DNA of 64,000 nucleotides, from contig CM075344.1 of assembly GCA_037693485.1 (NCBI GenBank), positions 20,978,501 to 21,042,500 on the forward strand, in the 5' to 3' direction. The notes beneath the pieces are model-generated. The model did no database searches. It had not been told where the DNA came from and was given only the letters and a program-made list of their open reading frames with translations. Origin of the DNA: Kitagawia praeruptora. Taxonomy: Eukaryota > Streptophyta > Magnoliopsida > Apiales > Apiaceae. The translations under genes and the position numbers were made by a program. Below are positions 25,646-38,110 of this stretch, in pieces; positions within the stretch are counted from its first letter, which is position 1; every line of letters begins with the position of its first letter.

Positions 25646-28600
25646 TTAAACTCGCCCAGACACATCTTTGATCCCCAGCAAATTTCGCATCTTCTCAAAC
25701 TTGACCGTTGCCAATGCCTTTGTCAAAACATCTGCCCTTTGATTGTCACTGCTTACATGCCTGAGAACAACTTCCCCCCTGTCAACACACTCCCTTATGA
25801 AATGAAAACGAATATCAATGTGCTTACTCCTTCCATGGAACACTGGATTTTTAGCTAGATCGATAGCAGATTTATTGTCAACATACAACACCACGGGACC
25901 AATGTTCTCTGCAGTTATCTGATTCAAAACATTGCGAATCCAAATAGCTTGGCAAGCTACTGCAGTGGCAGCCATGAATTCTGCCTCACACGATGACAAT
26001 GCAACACATCTCTGTTTCTGTGATACCCATGTAACAAGACTTTCATTTAGATAAAAACACATACCTCCTGTGCTCCTCCTGTCATCCAAGTTCCTAGCCA
26101 GATCACTATCCGAAAAGCCAGTCAAAACATTGTTATTACTATCCTTTGAGTACACTAACCCAAACTGCAATGTACCTTGTATGTATCGAAGAATTCGTTT
26201 AGCTGCATTCTGATGAACTGTTGTTGGCCTTTCCATGTATCTGCTCGCGATCCCAACGGAGTATGCTATGTCTGGCCTGGTGTGCACTAAGTATCTCAGT
26301 CCTCCAATGATGTTTTTGTATCGTGTCACATCAACAGTTTTGCCTCCCTCATCTTTGTCAATCTGCTCTTTGGGATCCATAGGGTACTTCGTGGGATTAC
26401 AATCTTTCAACCCTGCCTTCTCAATGATTTTCTTAGCATATCCCGTTTGTTTGAGCTTGATACAACCCTTGCTTTGTTCCACCTCAACTCCCAAATAATA
26501 ACTCAACTTTCCCATATTTGTCATTTCGAATTTCTGACTCATTTGTTTTTTGAAACTCTCAATCATTGATACATCACTTCCTGTTACCAAAAGATCGTCC
26601 ACATAGACTGCAACAATCAAGTTGTTTTCACCTTCTTTTCTTGTGTAGACTGCATGTTCAGAGGGACATCGTTTAAAACCCAAACTCTCGAGACAAGCAT
26701 TTAACTTCGCATACCAAACACGAGGTGCTTGACGTAGACCATAGAGTGCCTTCATCAGTTTGTATACTTTATTTCTCTGCCCTTCCTTCTCGAATCCCTC
26801 AGGTTGAGATACATAAACGTCCTCACTTATTTCACCATTTAGGAAGGCTGTTTTTACATCAAGGTGATGAACCTCCCATTCACTTTTTGCAGCCAAAGCT
26901 AACAGCAGACGAACAGTTTCAAGTCGTGTGACCGGAGCAAATATTTCATCGAAATCAACTCCATGTTCTTGCACATAGCCCTTTGCGACGAGTCGAGCTT
27001 TATACTTGACTACATTTCCTTCAGCATCTTTTTTCAGTTTGAATATCCACTTCAGGCCAATGACTTTCTTACCAGTTGGCAATTCAGTCAGTTTCCAAGT
27101 TTTATTGTCTTCAATAGACTGCATTTCCCTTTCCATGGCCATTTTCCAATTTCGATCTTTTACTGCTTGAGCAAAGTTCATGGGTTCTTCAATTCCCATG
27201 AGAAACAACTCCTCATCCAGTTGAACTTCTTCTGTCCTGTTATAAATATCATCTAGACCCTTGTATTTTCTTGGCTCTGTACTGTCATCATAATCATCAA
27301 AATTCAGTCTTCTTGTTGGTGTCTGAGAGATCGATGTACCACCTGTTCTCACACTTTCAGAATCATCTGTCCTCATACTTTCAGTGCCACCTGTGCTGCT
27401 CATACTTTTAGAACCACCTGTGCTTATGCCTTCGGTATTGTCACCTGCAATGTTACTTTCAAACTCCCTTTCTTCTGTCACAACTTCACCCTCCACAGTA
27501 AATGTCCCAGTTTGGAACTTTTCACTGTTTTCACCATGATTCCATTCCCACGACTTTCCTTCTTCGAACGTAACATCCCTACTGACATGCACTTTGTTGT
27601 TGTTTGGATCATAAAGTCGATAAGCCTTGGTTTCAGGCTCTTTACCCAGATTAATCACTTGTTTGCTTCTGTCATCTAGCTTGCTTGTTTGCTGGCTAGG
27701 CAGTTTCATGTGTGCCAAACAACCAAAGACCCTTATGTGACCAACATGAGGCTTTTTCTCATACCAAACTTCATAAGGAGTTACCCCTGACAATGCTCGA
27801 GTTGGAAGTCTGTTCAGCAAGTAAATTGCATGTCTTACTGCTTCACCCCACATGACTGATGGAAGCTTCTTTTCTTTCAAACAGCTCCTAGCCATTTCAA
27901 CCACAGTCCTGTTACGACGTTCCACCACTCCGTTCTGCTGTGGCGTGTAAGGTGCAGTGTAGTGCCTCTTAATCCCAGATTTCTCACAGTATAGTTTAAA
28001 CTCGTTTGAGTTAAATTCTCCCCCTCCATCCGTTCTAAAAGCCCTTACTTTTCTTTCAGAACCTCTTTCAACCATAGCACAAAAATTCTTGAAGGCAGTA
28101 AATGCTTCATCTTTGTTTCGCAGAAAATAAATCCACATAAAACGACTGTAATCATCTACTAGTAAAAAGAAATACCTTTTTCCAGTAGCTGTTTCAGGGA
28201 GTATTGGACCACAAAGATCTCCGTGCACCAATTCCAAGACCTTACTTGTATTATAACTCGCTTTAGATGGGAATTTGCTTCTGACTTGCTTCGACATAAG
28301 ACAACCTGTGCACACCTCGTTTGGTTGAGTGATCCTTGGCATCCCGTTAACCATTTTGTCCTTAATCATAAGTGACAGAGCATGATAGTTAACATATCCC
28401 AAACGCATGTGCCATAGTTTTGATACTTCTTCTTGTTTTGACAGCAAACACTTGGGCTCTGCAGTATTGATGACAAGTTTGTACAACCTGTTCTGTGACC
28501 GCTTTACTTTCATAAGCAATTTGTTCTGAGTGTCATATACCCACAACATATCTCCTCTAATTTCAATTCTATTTCCTACCTCTGTCAACTGGCCAAGGCT

Positions 28601-29791
28601 AATTATATTGTTCCGAAGTGTTGGGATATAATACACATCATCAAGCATTCGAGTCTCCCCATTTTTGCATATGAACGTAACAGAACCCTTTCCCTCTATT
28701 CTCATAGTAGAACCATCTCCAAAACTCACTTGCCCAGTCATTTGCTCATTCAATTCCGTAAACTTTGATTTGAACCCCGTCATGTGACTGCTCGCTCCAT
28801 TGTCCAAGTACCATACGTTTGATTCACCTTGTATCTTTGAAAGTTTGGAGGGTACTACTTGCTCCTCACTTAGACAAGTTTCTTTGTCACACTTTGCTAG
28901 AAGTAAAGCTGGTTCATCATCCTCAAATTTTGTTATATTCACTTCCTCCCTTTGTTCTCTAGTCCTCCTTGGTCTTCGACAATCTGCAGCAAAGTGACCA
29001 TACCCAGAACAGTTATAACATTTCAGATTACTCTTATCTCGCCCTCCACGACGATTAAAGTTCGATGAAGAGCCCTCAAAATTTCTCCTGTTTGAGCGTT
29101 TCAACCAATCTTCTCGTGTAAGTAACAATTTTCCCCCATCGTTCTCACGTTTTTGCCACTCTTCTTCAGTAAGCATCAATTGTCCTTCGTTGGATTCACT
29201 CTTTACATTTCCTTTGATCCTTTCTTCGTGAGCCTTCAACGAGCCCACAGCTTCTTCTACTGACATAGTCTCCAAATCTCCAAACTGCTCCAAGGTGGAG
29301 GCAATCTGCAGAAACTTAGCCGGTACTGCACGTAGCAACTTCTTAACCATATAGGATTCCTTCATTTCTTCTCCCAGGGCTCGTATATTAGTAACAAGCC
29401 CATTCAGTCTCAAACAAAAATCGTCTAATTGTTCGTTGTCCTTCATATTCAACGTTTCAAACTCCGATCTCAATGTTTGAATCTTGGCCTTTTTTGCCCG
29501 ATATGCTCCTTGACACATTGTTTTCAATGCTTCTCACGCTTCCTTTGCTGTTTTCTTTGCAGCAATTGATAATAACATGTCCTCCGGAAGACCCTGATAC
29601 AACATGGCCAGTGCAACTTTGTCCGTCTTGTCTTCAACAACTGCTTTAGGATCACTCTGCTCTATTGCCACCCAGACTCCCTGTGCTTGCATATACACCT
29701 TCATCTTCAATGCCCATGTGGTGTAGTTGCTCTTTGACAGCGTTGGATAACTTAGGCCTATCGATCCATTCTTAGCTTGGTTGATGTCCAT
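25646..29791 (-). pseudogene. Ty1-copia gag-pol polyprotein with one in-frame TGA
   Basis: One reading frame of about 1,381 codons starting MDINQAKNGSIGLSYP, broken once by TGA at 29534-29536 (context KEA*EALKTMCQG, where relatives have Trp). Counting from the codon at 29527, domains in order are: gag with zinc knuckle CYNCSGYGHFAADC (~170-183); aspartic protease WYLDNGASSHM (Asp ~242); integrase zinc region (His ~373, Tyr ~378 where the second His of HHCC is expected, Cys ~406 and ~409); integrase core D437, D500 (RTDGGGEF), E536; reverse transcriptase with YVDDLLVTG (~975); RNase H with FSDSD, SSCEAEF and YVDNKSA acidic residues (~1140, 1181, 1217) and HIDIRFHFI. Integrase before RT is copia order. 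The single stop and the H-to-Y change probably disable this copy, though it could be moved in trans. The pol frame otherwise looks intact and young. Confidence 0.96.
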
Positions 29792-29827
29792 CGCAACTGT
29801 CTCTGGCTTTCACTGAGAAATTTCCAA

Positions 29828-29839
29828 GCTCTGATACCA
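29828..29839 (-). other. copia primer-binding site (initiator-Met tRNA)
   Basis: The minus strand reads TGGTATCAGAGC two bases after the LTR end (29842), on the expected side of gag. Confidence 0.93.
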
Positions 29840-29841
29840 AG

Positions 29842-30138
29842 TATAGTTAATAAGATATGAAACTCATATAACTATGTGATATAGAACAGAGAAAAGCAAT
29901 GTATTGCTTGCCAAGAAGCGATGGTTTTATTTCTGATAACTCAAGCATATATAGAAGATTACAATGACTGAAAACAAGGAAATGATAATCTACCAAATCT
30001 CATCCTAACAACCTCTAACAACTGATTTATTCGACTTCCTAAAAACCTGCTATTAAATCAAACAGCATGATCAAAACAAATCCTAAAATGATAACAACTT
30101 ATTTAAAACTTAAGACACGTTTAAGATTAGAACCAACA
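29842..30138 (-). repeat. copia 5' LTR (element orientation)
   Basis: 297 bp, reading TGTTGGTTCTAATC...TTAACTATA on the minus strand, followed by the primer site. Expected to hold the element's promoter. Confidence 0.95.
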
Positions 30139-33100
30139 CTTTCGAGCTGTGTTAGAGTTCTTCATGCGTCCCTGGCTATGGGTTGGTTCGTATGTGGGAT
30201 TAATAGTTCTTAGTAGTTCGATTTGTTCAAAACCGAAGAGGGGTTTTTGGGGTCTTGATGGGTTGTTCATACCGAATTTCTTGATAACTATACATAGTTA
30301 TATAAGCTGATTTGTGTCTGTTTGTTGTCGAGTTCAGTTTGGAAATTGGAAATGTTTCTACTGGCCGGATTTTCTCCCGTTGTTGGCTGTTATTTTTATG
30401 TCCGTTTATTCTAGGAGTGTTGTTATTACTTTTGAGAATTTGGAAGACAGGGGAGGTTGTGAGAACAGTGTGTGGGTGCGTGGAAGGCTGTGGTTGTGAG
30501 GTGGTCTAGTCTGGGATGTGTAGATGATGTGTGTGGGGTGTGTAAAACTCTTCCCTCGCCCCTGTTTTATCGATGAGGTGGCTGTGTATGTTATTGTATG
30601 TATTGATGTTGGGGGGGTGCTGTGTTTTTTTCTGTGGGTGTGTTAATGTGAAGCCGTGTGGTATGTATGTGTATCGCTGTATATGTGTGTTCCTGTTCGA
30701 GTGATCTTGTGCAACGGTTCATGTACGGATGTCTAAATGATGAGTTGGGTTTGTTGTTGTTGAGGAAGAAGATATTTAATGAAGGAAGAAAAAGGGTGAA
30801 GAAAGTAGAGTATAGGGGAGTATGTATGCTGTATTGGAATGGTATGTATGTGTATCAGTAGGTGAGTTCTTGATGTAGAGATTTCAGGAGGCAAAGAGAG
30901 GGTTCGAGAGAAAGTATTTGTGGTCGTATAAGTCTGGTATGGTTATTATTATGTGAGTGGAATGTAGTTACATGAGTGGGTCTGGTATGCCTTAATAGTA
31001 TAGTTGTTGTTAAGATTCTGGACAGGTCAAGGTTCTTAAAATTGTAACCAAAATTATACGAGGTGGTCGTGTTTGGTTGAATTGAGAAGTGATTGTGTGT
31101 AATTATAGATTGCTAAAAATGGGTTGAGTATAAGGATGTACAAGAGAAGATTAAGATTTGTGGATTGATATGTTCATAATGTGATACTTTAAATGTTAGT
31201 GAGAAAATGTACCAGTAAGAAGCCGGTTGAAAGCCAGCATAGGTGTAGATGGAATCTTGAGGGATGATAAATTATTGGAGTTGACGAGTGTGCTCGTATA
31301 GAGGTTGACAAACATTAAAGGAAAAATGAATGTATATAAAGTAGAGACGGATGAAAAGTGAGAAAAGAATCGAGATGCTGAAATTCGAAATTCTATGTAT
31401 TGAGGTACGAATAGGAGGATGGCCAAGAACCAGTGCACGTGTAGATGGAATATAAAGGATGAAGTTAATGATCGGGATGACGAGACAAGGGTGCTGCATG
31501 TAGAGACCGATAATGATAAAGGAAAGATAGATGTATGATAAAAGTAAAGTCAAAGTATAAAGAAGTAGAGACGGATGTGAAGTGATGAGAAGTTAAAGTG
31601 ATGAAAAGGGGAACTTCATGTATTGAAGCAAGTTTACTATCCCTCACTTATCGTTCAAGTGATGTGAAACTGTTTCTATTATTTATATATATTCGTCCGT
31701 TCAATTCCTTTCTTGTAATCATCTGTACCGTTCATTTCCATTTTTAAATAGTGTGAACTTGTCTTGTAAATTAAGCGATGTTTCTTTCAAATCATTTCGC
31801 TAGTGCTTAAACTCTTCATTTTTATTGTCAGTGAAATTCTTCTTCTATTAAATTGCAAACACTCATTTTCAAATTACTTTGTTAATATTTATTTTCCTCA
31901 CATATTGTTCAGGTGTTGAATTCTTTTAAAATTAATTTAATTCGATAATTCTTGTCTTTATTAATATTTTTCAAAGAAAGTTTTCTTCGCATTGTTATAA
32001 AATAATTCGAGGTTTATATTGTCGTTGAGGCATGTGTTGCTCAGTGACGATTAAAATCGAGAATGAATTGAGATCTTCTTATTTATTCAAACTCATTATT
32101 GTCAGGCCGGTTTTGGCAGCTAAAGCCTATGAGTGCTTAGCCGACAAGAGTGAGACCTTGAGTAATTGAGAATTTCTTAAATCTTCGTTGTAACTTCCAA
32201 ATTATTTATGTTAGTTCAAACTTTGCAACGATATTTTATCAATTAGTAACCTTTGAGATGCGTAGTTATAGCTTGTGCAGTAACTCAAATCTTCTTTTGA
32301 ATTCAGATTCCCTTTATTCCATGATTTCTTTATAATTGTTGTTCAATTTCTAGAATCTAAATAATTGCTTAGTTGTTTAATTGATTTACGTTTCCTGGTT
32401 GATATATGATTCTGTCTTACTGAACCCTACCATGTTTAGCTAAGTCCTTATTGCTGTTGTTTGTGATTCTGCATACCCAATGCTTCCCTGAATCTTATTG
32501 TTGTATTGTTCATAATTCTTTATAGTAAATGCTCCCCTGTTGAATTTTCAATTACGAGTTGTATTCCTGGAACGCGAGTTTTCCAGTTATTGGTTGACAC
32601 AGGGTAGTCGATTGTCCCGACCCCTGGCCTGAGTATTAAAGATAGAATTGGAAGTTTTTATTAAATAGAAATGTTTTCATGACTGAGGACACCAGTCAGA
32701 GTATGAGTATGATATTTTAGGCCAAAATAGGCCTTGGATCCAATTGAGTATTTGGATATACCAAGAGAGTATATCCGGAGTTTTAGTGTGACTGATCATC
32801 CACTTTAACTCGTTGCGTCGAAGTGAAAAATCCAATTCTAATCTATAATTTGAGTATCCAGTGAACATTGATTCTCATCGTTTGACATTGAATTCCCGAG
32901 TATCATTATCGATTGATATTATTTGACCTTGAGTTTCGAGTATCAGTTTTGAATAGTTAAAGCCTGGCTTCTTTGAAGTTATAATGCTTATTTTGGTTGA
33001 ACAGAACTCTTATCCGTACTAGTTCCTATTGCACCTCATTTATGATAAAGTATTAGCCCTCGTGGCAATTTAAAAGTAATATCACAGATTCTTTCACAGT

Positions 33101-33532
33101 ATGAGTTGAAATCCTCTTGTTATCAGTATTGTTTCGATATTGAAATTGTTATAACATTATGCACTTGCTGAGCATTATTGGCTCACTCTTGCCTTTATTT
33201 GTTTTCTCCAGTTAATAGTGAAGTTTAATAGACCTAATAGAGGACAGTGAGTATTGATCTCCGGGCAGCGAGAAGAGACAGTCGAGTTATGGACTTCGCC
33301 AGATAGTGGGTTGAGAATTGTCAAGGTTGGAGGTATAGTTAGACAGTGGTTTGTATATTCACGAAATGTATAATATTTTTATTATTCTGAGATTGAGTTG
33401 TAATAAGTAATTCGATAGTTTGTTTCATACCATAACCTGTAAGAGATCTTGGTTTAAGGGGTTTTTATTATTAATATTGTTTATTGGTTAGTGGCCCCAT
33501 ATCGGTACCCCGGATTTTGGGATGCTACAGGT

Positions 33533-33544
33533 TGGTATCAAAGC
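33533..33544 (+). other. LARD3 primer-binding site
   Basis: TGGTATCAAAGC starts 3 bp after the LARD3 left LTR. It differs by one base from the usual TGGTATCAGAGC. CACTA-2 inserted 14 bp downstream. Confidence 0.88.
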
Positions 33545-33579
33545 GACAGGTTATGGTCACTAGTACAAAAACTACCATA

Positions 33580-33860
33580 TGCGTCTCCCCATTTGCGTCT
33601 GTTATAAGCGGAACAGACGCATAAAGTAGTTTTATGCGTCTGTCCTCCATTAAACAGACGTATATACTAGAAAAAGGTATGTTTATAAGTCTGTTGGACC
33701 TAAACAGATGTATAAGGTAATTTTATACGACTGTCGGAGAATCATTTGCGTCTGTTATATTTTAACAGATGTATAAAGTTCAATTATATGCATCTGTTAT
33801 ATTGCAACAGACGTATAAAGTTCAATTAAATGCGTTTGACTTTTTAAAATAGACGTATAA
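33580..33860. repeat. CACTA-2 left subterminal repeats
   Basis: Repeated GCGTCTGTT and inverse AACAGACGC / AACAGACGTATAAA words every ~20-60 bp. In CACTA elements such arrays are binding sites for the TNPA-like protein. Confidence 0.85.
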
Positions 33861-34584
33861 GGTGATTTTTTTTTTAAAATATGTGTAAATATCCAGCGGC
33901 CCAATTATCTGTATGTGCAGACCTAATTACACTCTTCAATTACAAACACCTCCTCTTCTCAAGATTTAAATTCATTCCACCCCCACAACGTCCCCTTTGG
34001 AGTTGCAATGAAAACCATAGCCCCCCGTTCAATTTTTCGGCCAAAATCCATCGCCGTTTACCACGTTCTTCATCAAATCGTCATTGTAGCATCACATATA
34101 TGACATCCCTGATCTGTTTCTTCAAATAAAACTAACATAAAAAGCCTAAAATCGATTCAAGTTTTGTAAATAAAAGTATTCGGGTCTCTTGAGTAATAAT
34201 GGTGTATTGATTGTTACCTGAAGGAATTGATTGTGTCTCGGAGTTCAAAGCTTTATCAAGGAAATGTTTGATTTTATGATGGCTTTGGCGATGTCAACGG
34301 CGATTCTTGGTGTGAATAGAGGGTCAATCTTCGATCTATCAATTGGAACCTTAACACGGCTGCAACTCGGTCGGAATCGGTGAGTTAACTCAAAGACCCA
34401 GTGAGGCATTAATTACATTCTTGTTGACCACTTTTGTTGTCTATGTGTTGTTGAAGTTTTGGTGATACTTGGATCATTCGATGTTCTGTCGAACAAAATT
34501 TAACAGAAGAAAGTAAGTCCATTATATATATTATATGTTTATGTTTATACTTATAGTTCAATCTCGGAGTTACGTTTTTGATAA
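33861..34584. other. CACTA-2 interior of unknown origin
   Basis: No domain seen. One short frame starting MKTIAPRSIFRPK (about 34008-34105) looks like it could be an N-terminal exon, but nothing identifies it. Confidence 0.35.
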
Positions 34585-37183
34585 CATTGCATATTGGAAG
34601 ATGGGAAAGTACCTTCTTATTCTGTTTATAGCTGTAATGTTTCTTCATGTTCTGGGAATGAGACATTGAAATCTGAACTGTTTTCTAGTCATATTGATTT
34701 TCCTGTGCCTATTGACATTAAGATTAAATGTGGTACAAGGGTGATTGTAATTTCAGGACCAAACACTGGTGGCAAAACTGCATCATTAAAAACTTTAGAA
34801 CTGGCATCCATTATTCTGAAAGCTGGTATGTACTTACCTGCTAAAGACCGTCCATCACTCCCATGGTTTGATCTTATTCTTGCAGATTTTGGAGATCACC
34901 AGACACCAGGTGTTACATTATTCCTACACTTCATTCATTATATATATATATATGTATAAAAATATATGTGTGGTTTCCCTTCCCCTTTTACCCTCTGTTT
35001 AATGTTGTGGTACAAACTCCAAAGCTGATTCTAATTTACTTACCTTTCTAGTCCCTGGAACAAAATCTCTCAACATTAAACAGTCATCTTTCATGGATTT
35101 GTAAAATATTGGAAGTTGCATCTGAAGAATCACTTATTCTTATTGATGAAATTGGGAGTGGCACTAATCCTTCGGAAGGTGTTGCTCTCTCTACCAGCAT
35201 ATTGCAATATCTGAAGAACAGAGTTCATTTGGCTGTAGTGACTACACATTATGATGATCTTTCGCTTATGAAGGAGACAGATTCACGGTTTGAGAATGCA
35301 GCTATGAAGTTTTCGTTGGAGACTCTGCAACCGATATATCGTGTAATATGGGGAAGCACAGGTGAATCTAATGCTCTGCGCATTGCTGAATCAATTGGCT
35401 TTGATGCAGAGATAATCAGCTGTACGTGCACATGAATTGGTGCAGAGGTTAATGCCAGATAAGATGCAGAAGCGAAAAGGGTTGCTTTATCAATCACTAA
35501 TGGAAGAGAGAAGCAAATTGGAAACTCAGGTAGGAAGGGCTGCATCTCTTCATACAGACATCATGCATCTATACAACGAGGTATGTTCATTAAGGTGATT
35601 GCAACATGTCCTTCAAGTGCAATTTACTTGACAAATATGCACACTCACAAACTAACATGTGAATTAATTCTATTTGTTGTCCAGCAAGTTTCTTATTATC
35701 TATTACTATTTATAAGATTGTAGCTGTAGTGTAGACCTTGTGGTTATTGATGTGATATTGGGAGGAGTTTCTGAAATTATTTTTTTATTAAAATGTGGTA
35801 CATGCTGTAGGCACTGCTTTACCCTTTCAGAGGTCCGTAAATTATAATGTTTTGAGCGCACAACGGACATTTGCAACAACAATTTTGTATTTCTATGAAT
35901 TTTTACTCCTTAAAGTGAAAATGTAATGATAAAATATGCATTCACTCGAATGTGTTCAGTAGTGCAACATTAAAGGATTGCTACATGTTTCAACTAGAGT
36001 AGAAAGAGGAGAGATAGCCATTGAATAAAATCTATGTTATCAAAACATCCACAAAGTGTACAAGCAATGATCTGAGAAACAGGGTGTTTAAATATGAAAA
36101 GACAAAGAGAGGGATATTATGAGTTGTTGAAAGAGCAAGTAAAAGAGAGAAAAATGAGAGGTGAGCCTGCTAAAATTTAATGTTTAACTATATTGAATTG
36201 TCCGGTCATTTAAGAAATGTGAATGAAACAAAGGAATGCTTCACTGAAATGCATGTGTACGCTAATGTATTATGTGAACTAGATAGAGAGTATCAACTGT
36301 ACAGGCTTACAGCTTCTGCCTTCTTTCCATAAATATCTACTACTTACGTACAGACACTGTATGTATACAGATGGGAACCACATCCTTAAGTGGGCCCATG
36401 TTGGTTTGTACTCGTTCGATATTCGACGAGCCGTTTAAAAATTTGAACACATGATTCTTTTAGGGAATATTACTACTATTATAAGTGACATAGTGATGTG
36501 CACATAGCTGAGGTACAAAATATGAATATATACATAATTTTGCAACTTCATTAACTAAAAGTTATTAAACTTTGTATTAAGATTTAGCATAGAGTTCTAC
36601 AAGCCAATTAAATATCCCTGGGTATAGTAAAGATGTAGGTTTTATGGTAATCACATCAGAATATGAAGTTGCAATAAAAAACAGTTGAGGAAGGCCCTCT
36701 TCTCAATTTCTTGCATAACGAAATCAATAAATCCGTAAGTATTCGGTAAGAATATGTGTGTGTGTGTGTGTGTGTGTATATTGGATAAAGACTGCTGGTA
36801 CTTGTCACGTTACTTATTTTATCTAATTGTCATTTTAATTGCTATGAAGATTCGGGAGGAGGCAGAAGATCTTGCAACTGAAATATTATTGTGGAATAGT
36901 GTCTTACAACTTTTCCATTTACTGTACTTTGTCTTTAATTTAATATCTAGTGCAACATCACGAGTGTCCTGAAGAATCCTTATATCTTATCAAGTTGGTA
37001 TCATATGAAATCTGCAATCCTTGTACACAAACATTATTGCAATTCATCACACCTTCATTTTTACAGGCATTATTGCAATCTAAAAGAGGGAGAGAGCTGA
37101 TGATTTTGAAAGAGAGTATGCAGCAACTATGGATTCAAGTGAAGAAAAGCGTTAAAAGCTATGGCGAGGCAAATTGGACTAAG
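34585..37183 (+). pseudogene. captured MutS2-type ATPase gene fragment (MutS-family C-terminal ATPase plus start of linker)
   Basis: Spliced gene piece inside CACTA-2. Exon 1 (to about 34910) encodes a MutS ATPase start: PVPIDIKIKCGTRVIVISGP, Walker A GPNTGGKTASLKT, then WFDLILADFGDHQ. Exon 2 (from 35052 after CTAG) gives SLEQNLSTLNSHLSWICKIL, Walker B LILIDEIGSGTNPSEG, VVTTHYDDL and ENAAMKF, as in MutS2 (SLSTFS.H, DE.G.GTDP.EG, TTHY..L). Near 35421 a net +1 change (AGCTGTACGTGC) shifts the frame; beyond it AHELVQRLMPDKMQ and LETQVGRAASLHTDIMHLYN continue in another frame to a GT donor at about 35582. Later pieces are KIREEAEDLATE (about 36846) and LLQSKRGRELMILKESMQQL (37067-37183, good AG and GT sites). 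Introns are kept, so capture was from genomic DNA. Plant MutS2-like proteins are mostly organelle-targeted; the N-terminal and Smr parts are missing here. Not expected to make a working protein. Confidence 0.85.
36754..36777. repeat. (TG)n microsatellite
   Basis: About twelve TG units within an intron of the captured MutS2-type fragment. Confidence 0.95.
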
Positions 37184-37277
37184 GTACGTGAAAAACCATA
37201 TCTAATGTCTTTTTTTAAGTATATGATAGGAAATATGTTGACTACAAATTAATCACGGCATGTAAATATTATTGTAG

Positions 37278-37366
37278 GGTATTGGAAGGGTGACATCCTA
37301 CACTCGACAAGAAATTGATGAAATTCGAGACATTTGGGTTGATTATTTTACGAATGAATATTTATA
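37278..37366 (+). pseudogene. terminal exon-like block of the captured gene or transposon, unidentified
   Basis: After a TTGTAG acceptor the frame continues in phase from the previous exon (donor at 37184): GIGRVTSYTRQEIDEIRDIW then VDYFTNEYL and TAG. I do not recognise this as MutS2. It may be a different captured exon or a relic of a CACTA protein spliced to the MutS2 piece. Confidence 0.35.
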
Positions 37367-37719
37367 GGATTGGTAGGTATGATGGAGTTGTTAATTTAGT
37401 TTGTGAAAATATTTGAAGTTAAGTTTTTTTAATTGTCGTGAAACATTGTACTTTGGTGGAACAAGTTGAAAATTAATATGATTATTGTCGGTTTTTGTTA
37501 ATCAAGTACTATTTTTATTCTTTCAAATTAGTAAGTTTAATATTTTTGGGATTGAGATGTATATAGTAGTGGATTTGAATTTGGTCAAGCAGAATGTATG
37601 TATGCAAATTATTGGTATTGATAGGTGCTAATTGAAAATATAGGATAATACATTCAAATTATTGGTATGGACAAGTACAGCTGAAAAGACAAAATAAATA
37701 ATTAAAAAAAAAGACTTTT

Positions 37720-38110
37720 TGCGTCTGTTGTAGAAGAACAGACATATCATGCATTATTATATACTTCTGTTCTCGGACTTTATACGTCTGTTGCAGACAG
37801 ATGTAAAATATTTTATCCGTCTGTTACAGAAAGCAGACGCAAAAGATAATACTTTTTGCATCTGTTCTCAGGTTTTATGCGTCTGTTTAGACAGATGCAA
37901 AAAGGCTTTATACGTCTGTTACAAAAACCGACGCAAAAGTTAAACTTTTTGCGTCAGTTTTCCTGTTATATGCGTCAGTTATTGACAGACGCAATAGACT
38001 ATATGCGTCTGTTTCCCAACAGACGCATATACTTTTAGCTGATACTACTCCTCCATACGCATCTGTTGTGAACAGCTGCATATCACCTTTTTTGACAGAC
38101 GCGTAAAGCA
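37720..38110. repeat. CACTA-2 right subterminal repeats
   Basis: Dense GCGTCTGTT / AACAGACGC words in both orientations, mirroring 33580-33860. Confidence 0.87.

Larger units (their letters stand above)
25334..30138 (-). mobile_element. 4.8-kb Ty1-copia retrotransposon, near-complete, recent
   Basis: Two 297-bp LTRs (25334-25630 and 29842-30138) appear base-for-base identical. The target duplication CTTTC lies at 25329-25333 and 30139-30143. In element orientation (minus) it reads LTR, primer site, gag-pol, purine tract, LTR. Ends are TG...TA, not TG...CA. It sits in the LARD3 left LTR, only 7 bp from the LARD1 target duplication. Identical LTRs imply very recent insertion. Confidence 0.97.
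15341..33529 (+). repeat. LARD3 left LTR, interrupted by LARD1 and a copia element
   Basis: Segments 15341-16145, 25322-25333 and 30144-33529 together match the right LTR 41507-45662 end to end. Differences from the right copy include an extra ~40 bp near 30590-30630, a missing ~18-bp block near 30355 and CTATAAGG at 16131. A TC microsatellite occupies 16058-16080 (42206-42234 in the right LTR). The 3' part carries CACTTGCTGAGCATTATTGG and CTCACTCTTG, blocks found near the 3' end of related LTRs. Confidence 0.9.

Noticed and set aside
26235..27256. Plus-strand frames within 25646-29791
   Set aside because: They are antisense to the well-supported copia gag-pol frame.
30312..31647. Cys/Val-rich and Tyr/Ser-rich small frames repeated at 42472-43780
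   Set aside because: They are chance frames in the two LARD3 LTRs; indels between the copies are not multiples of three.
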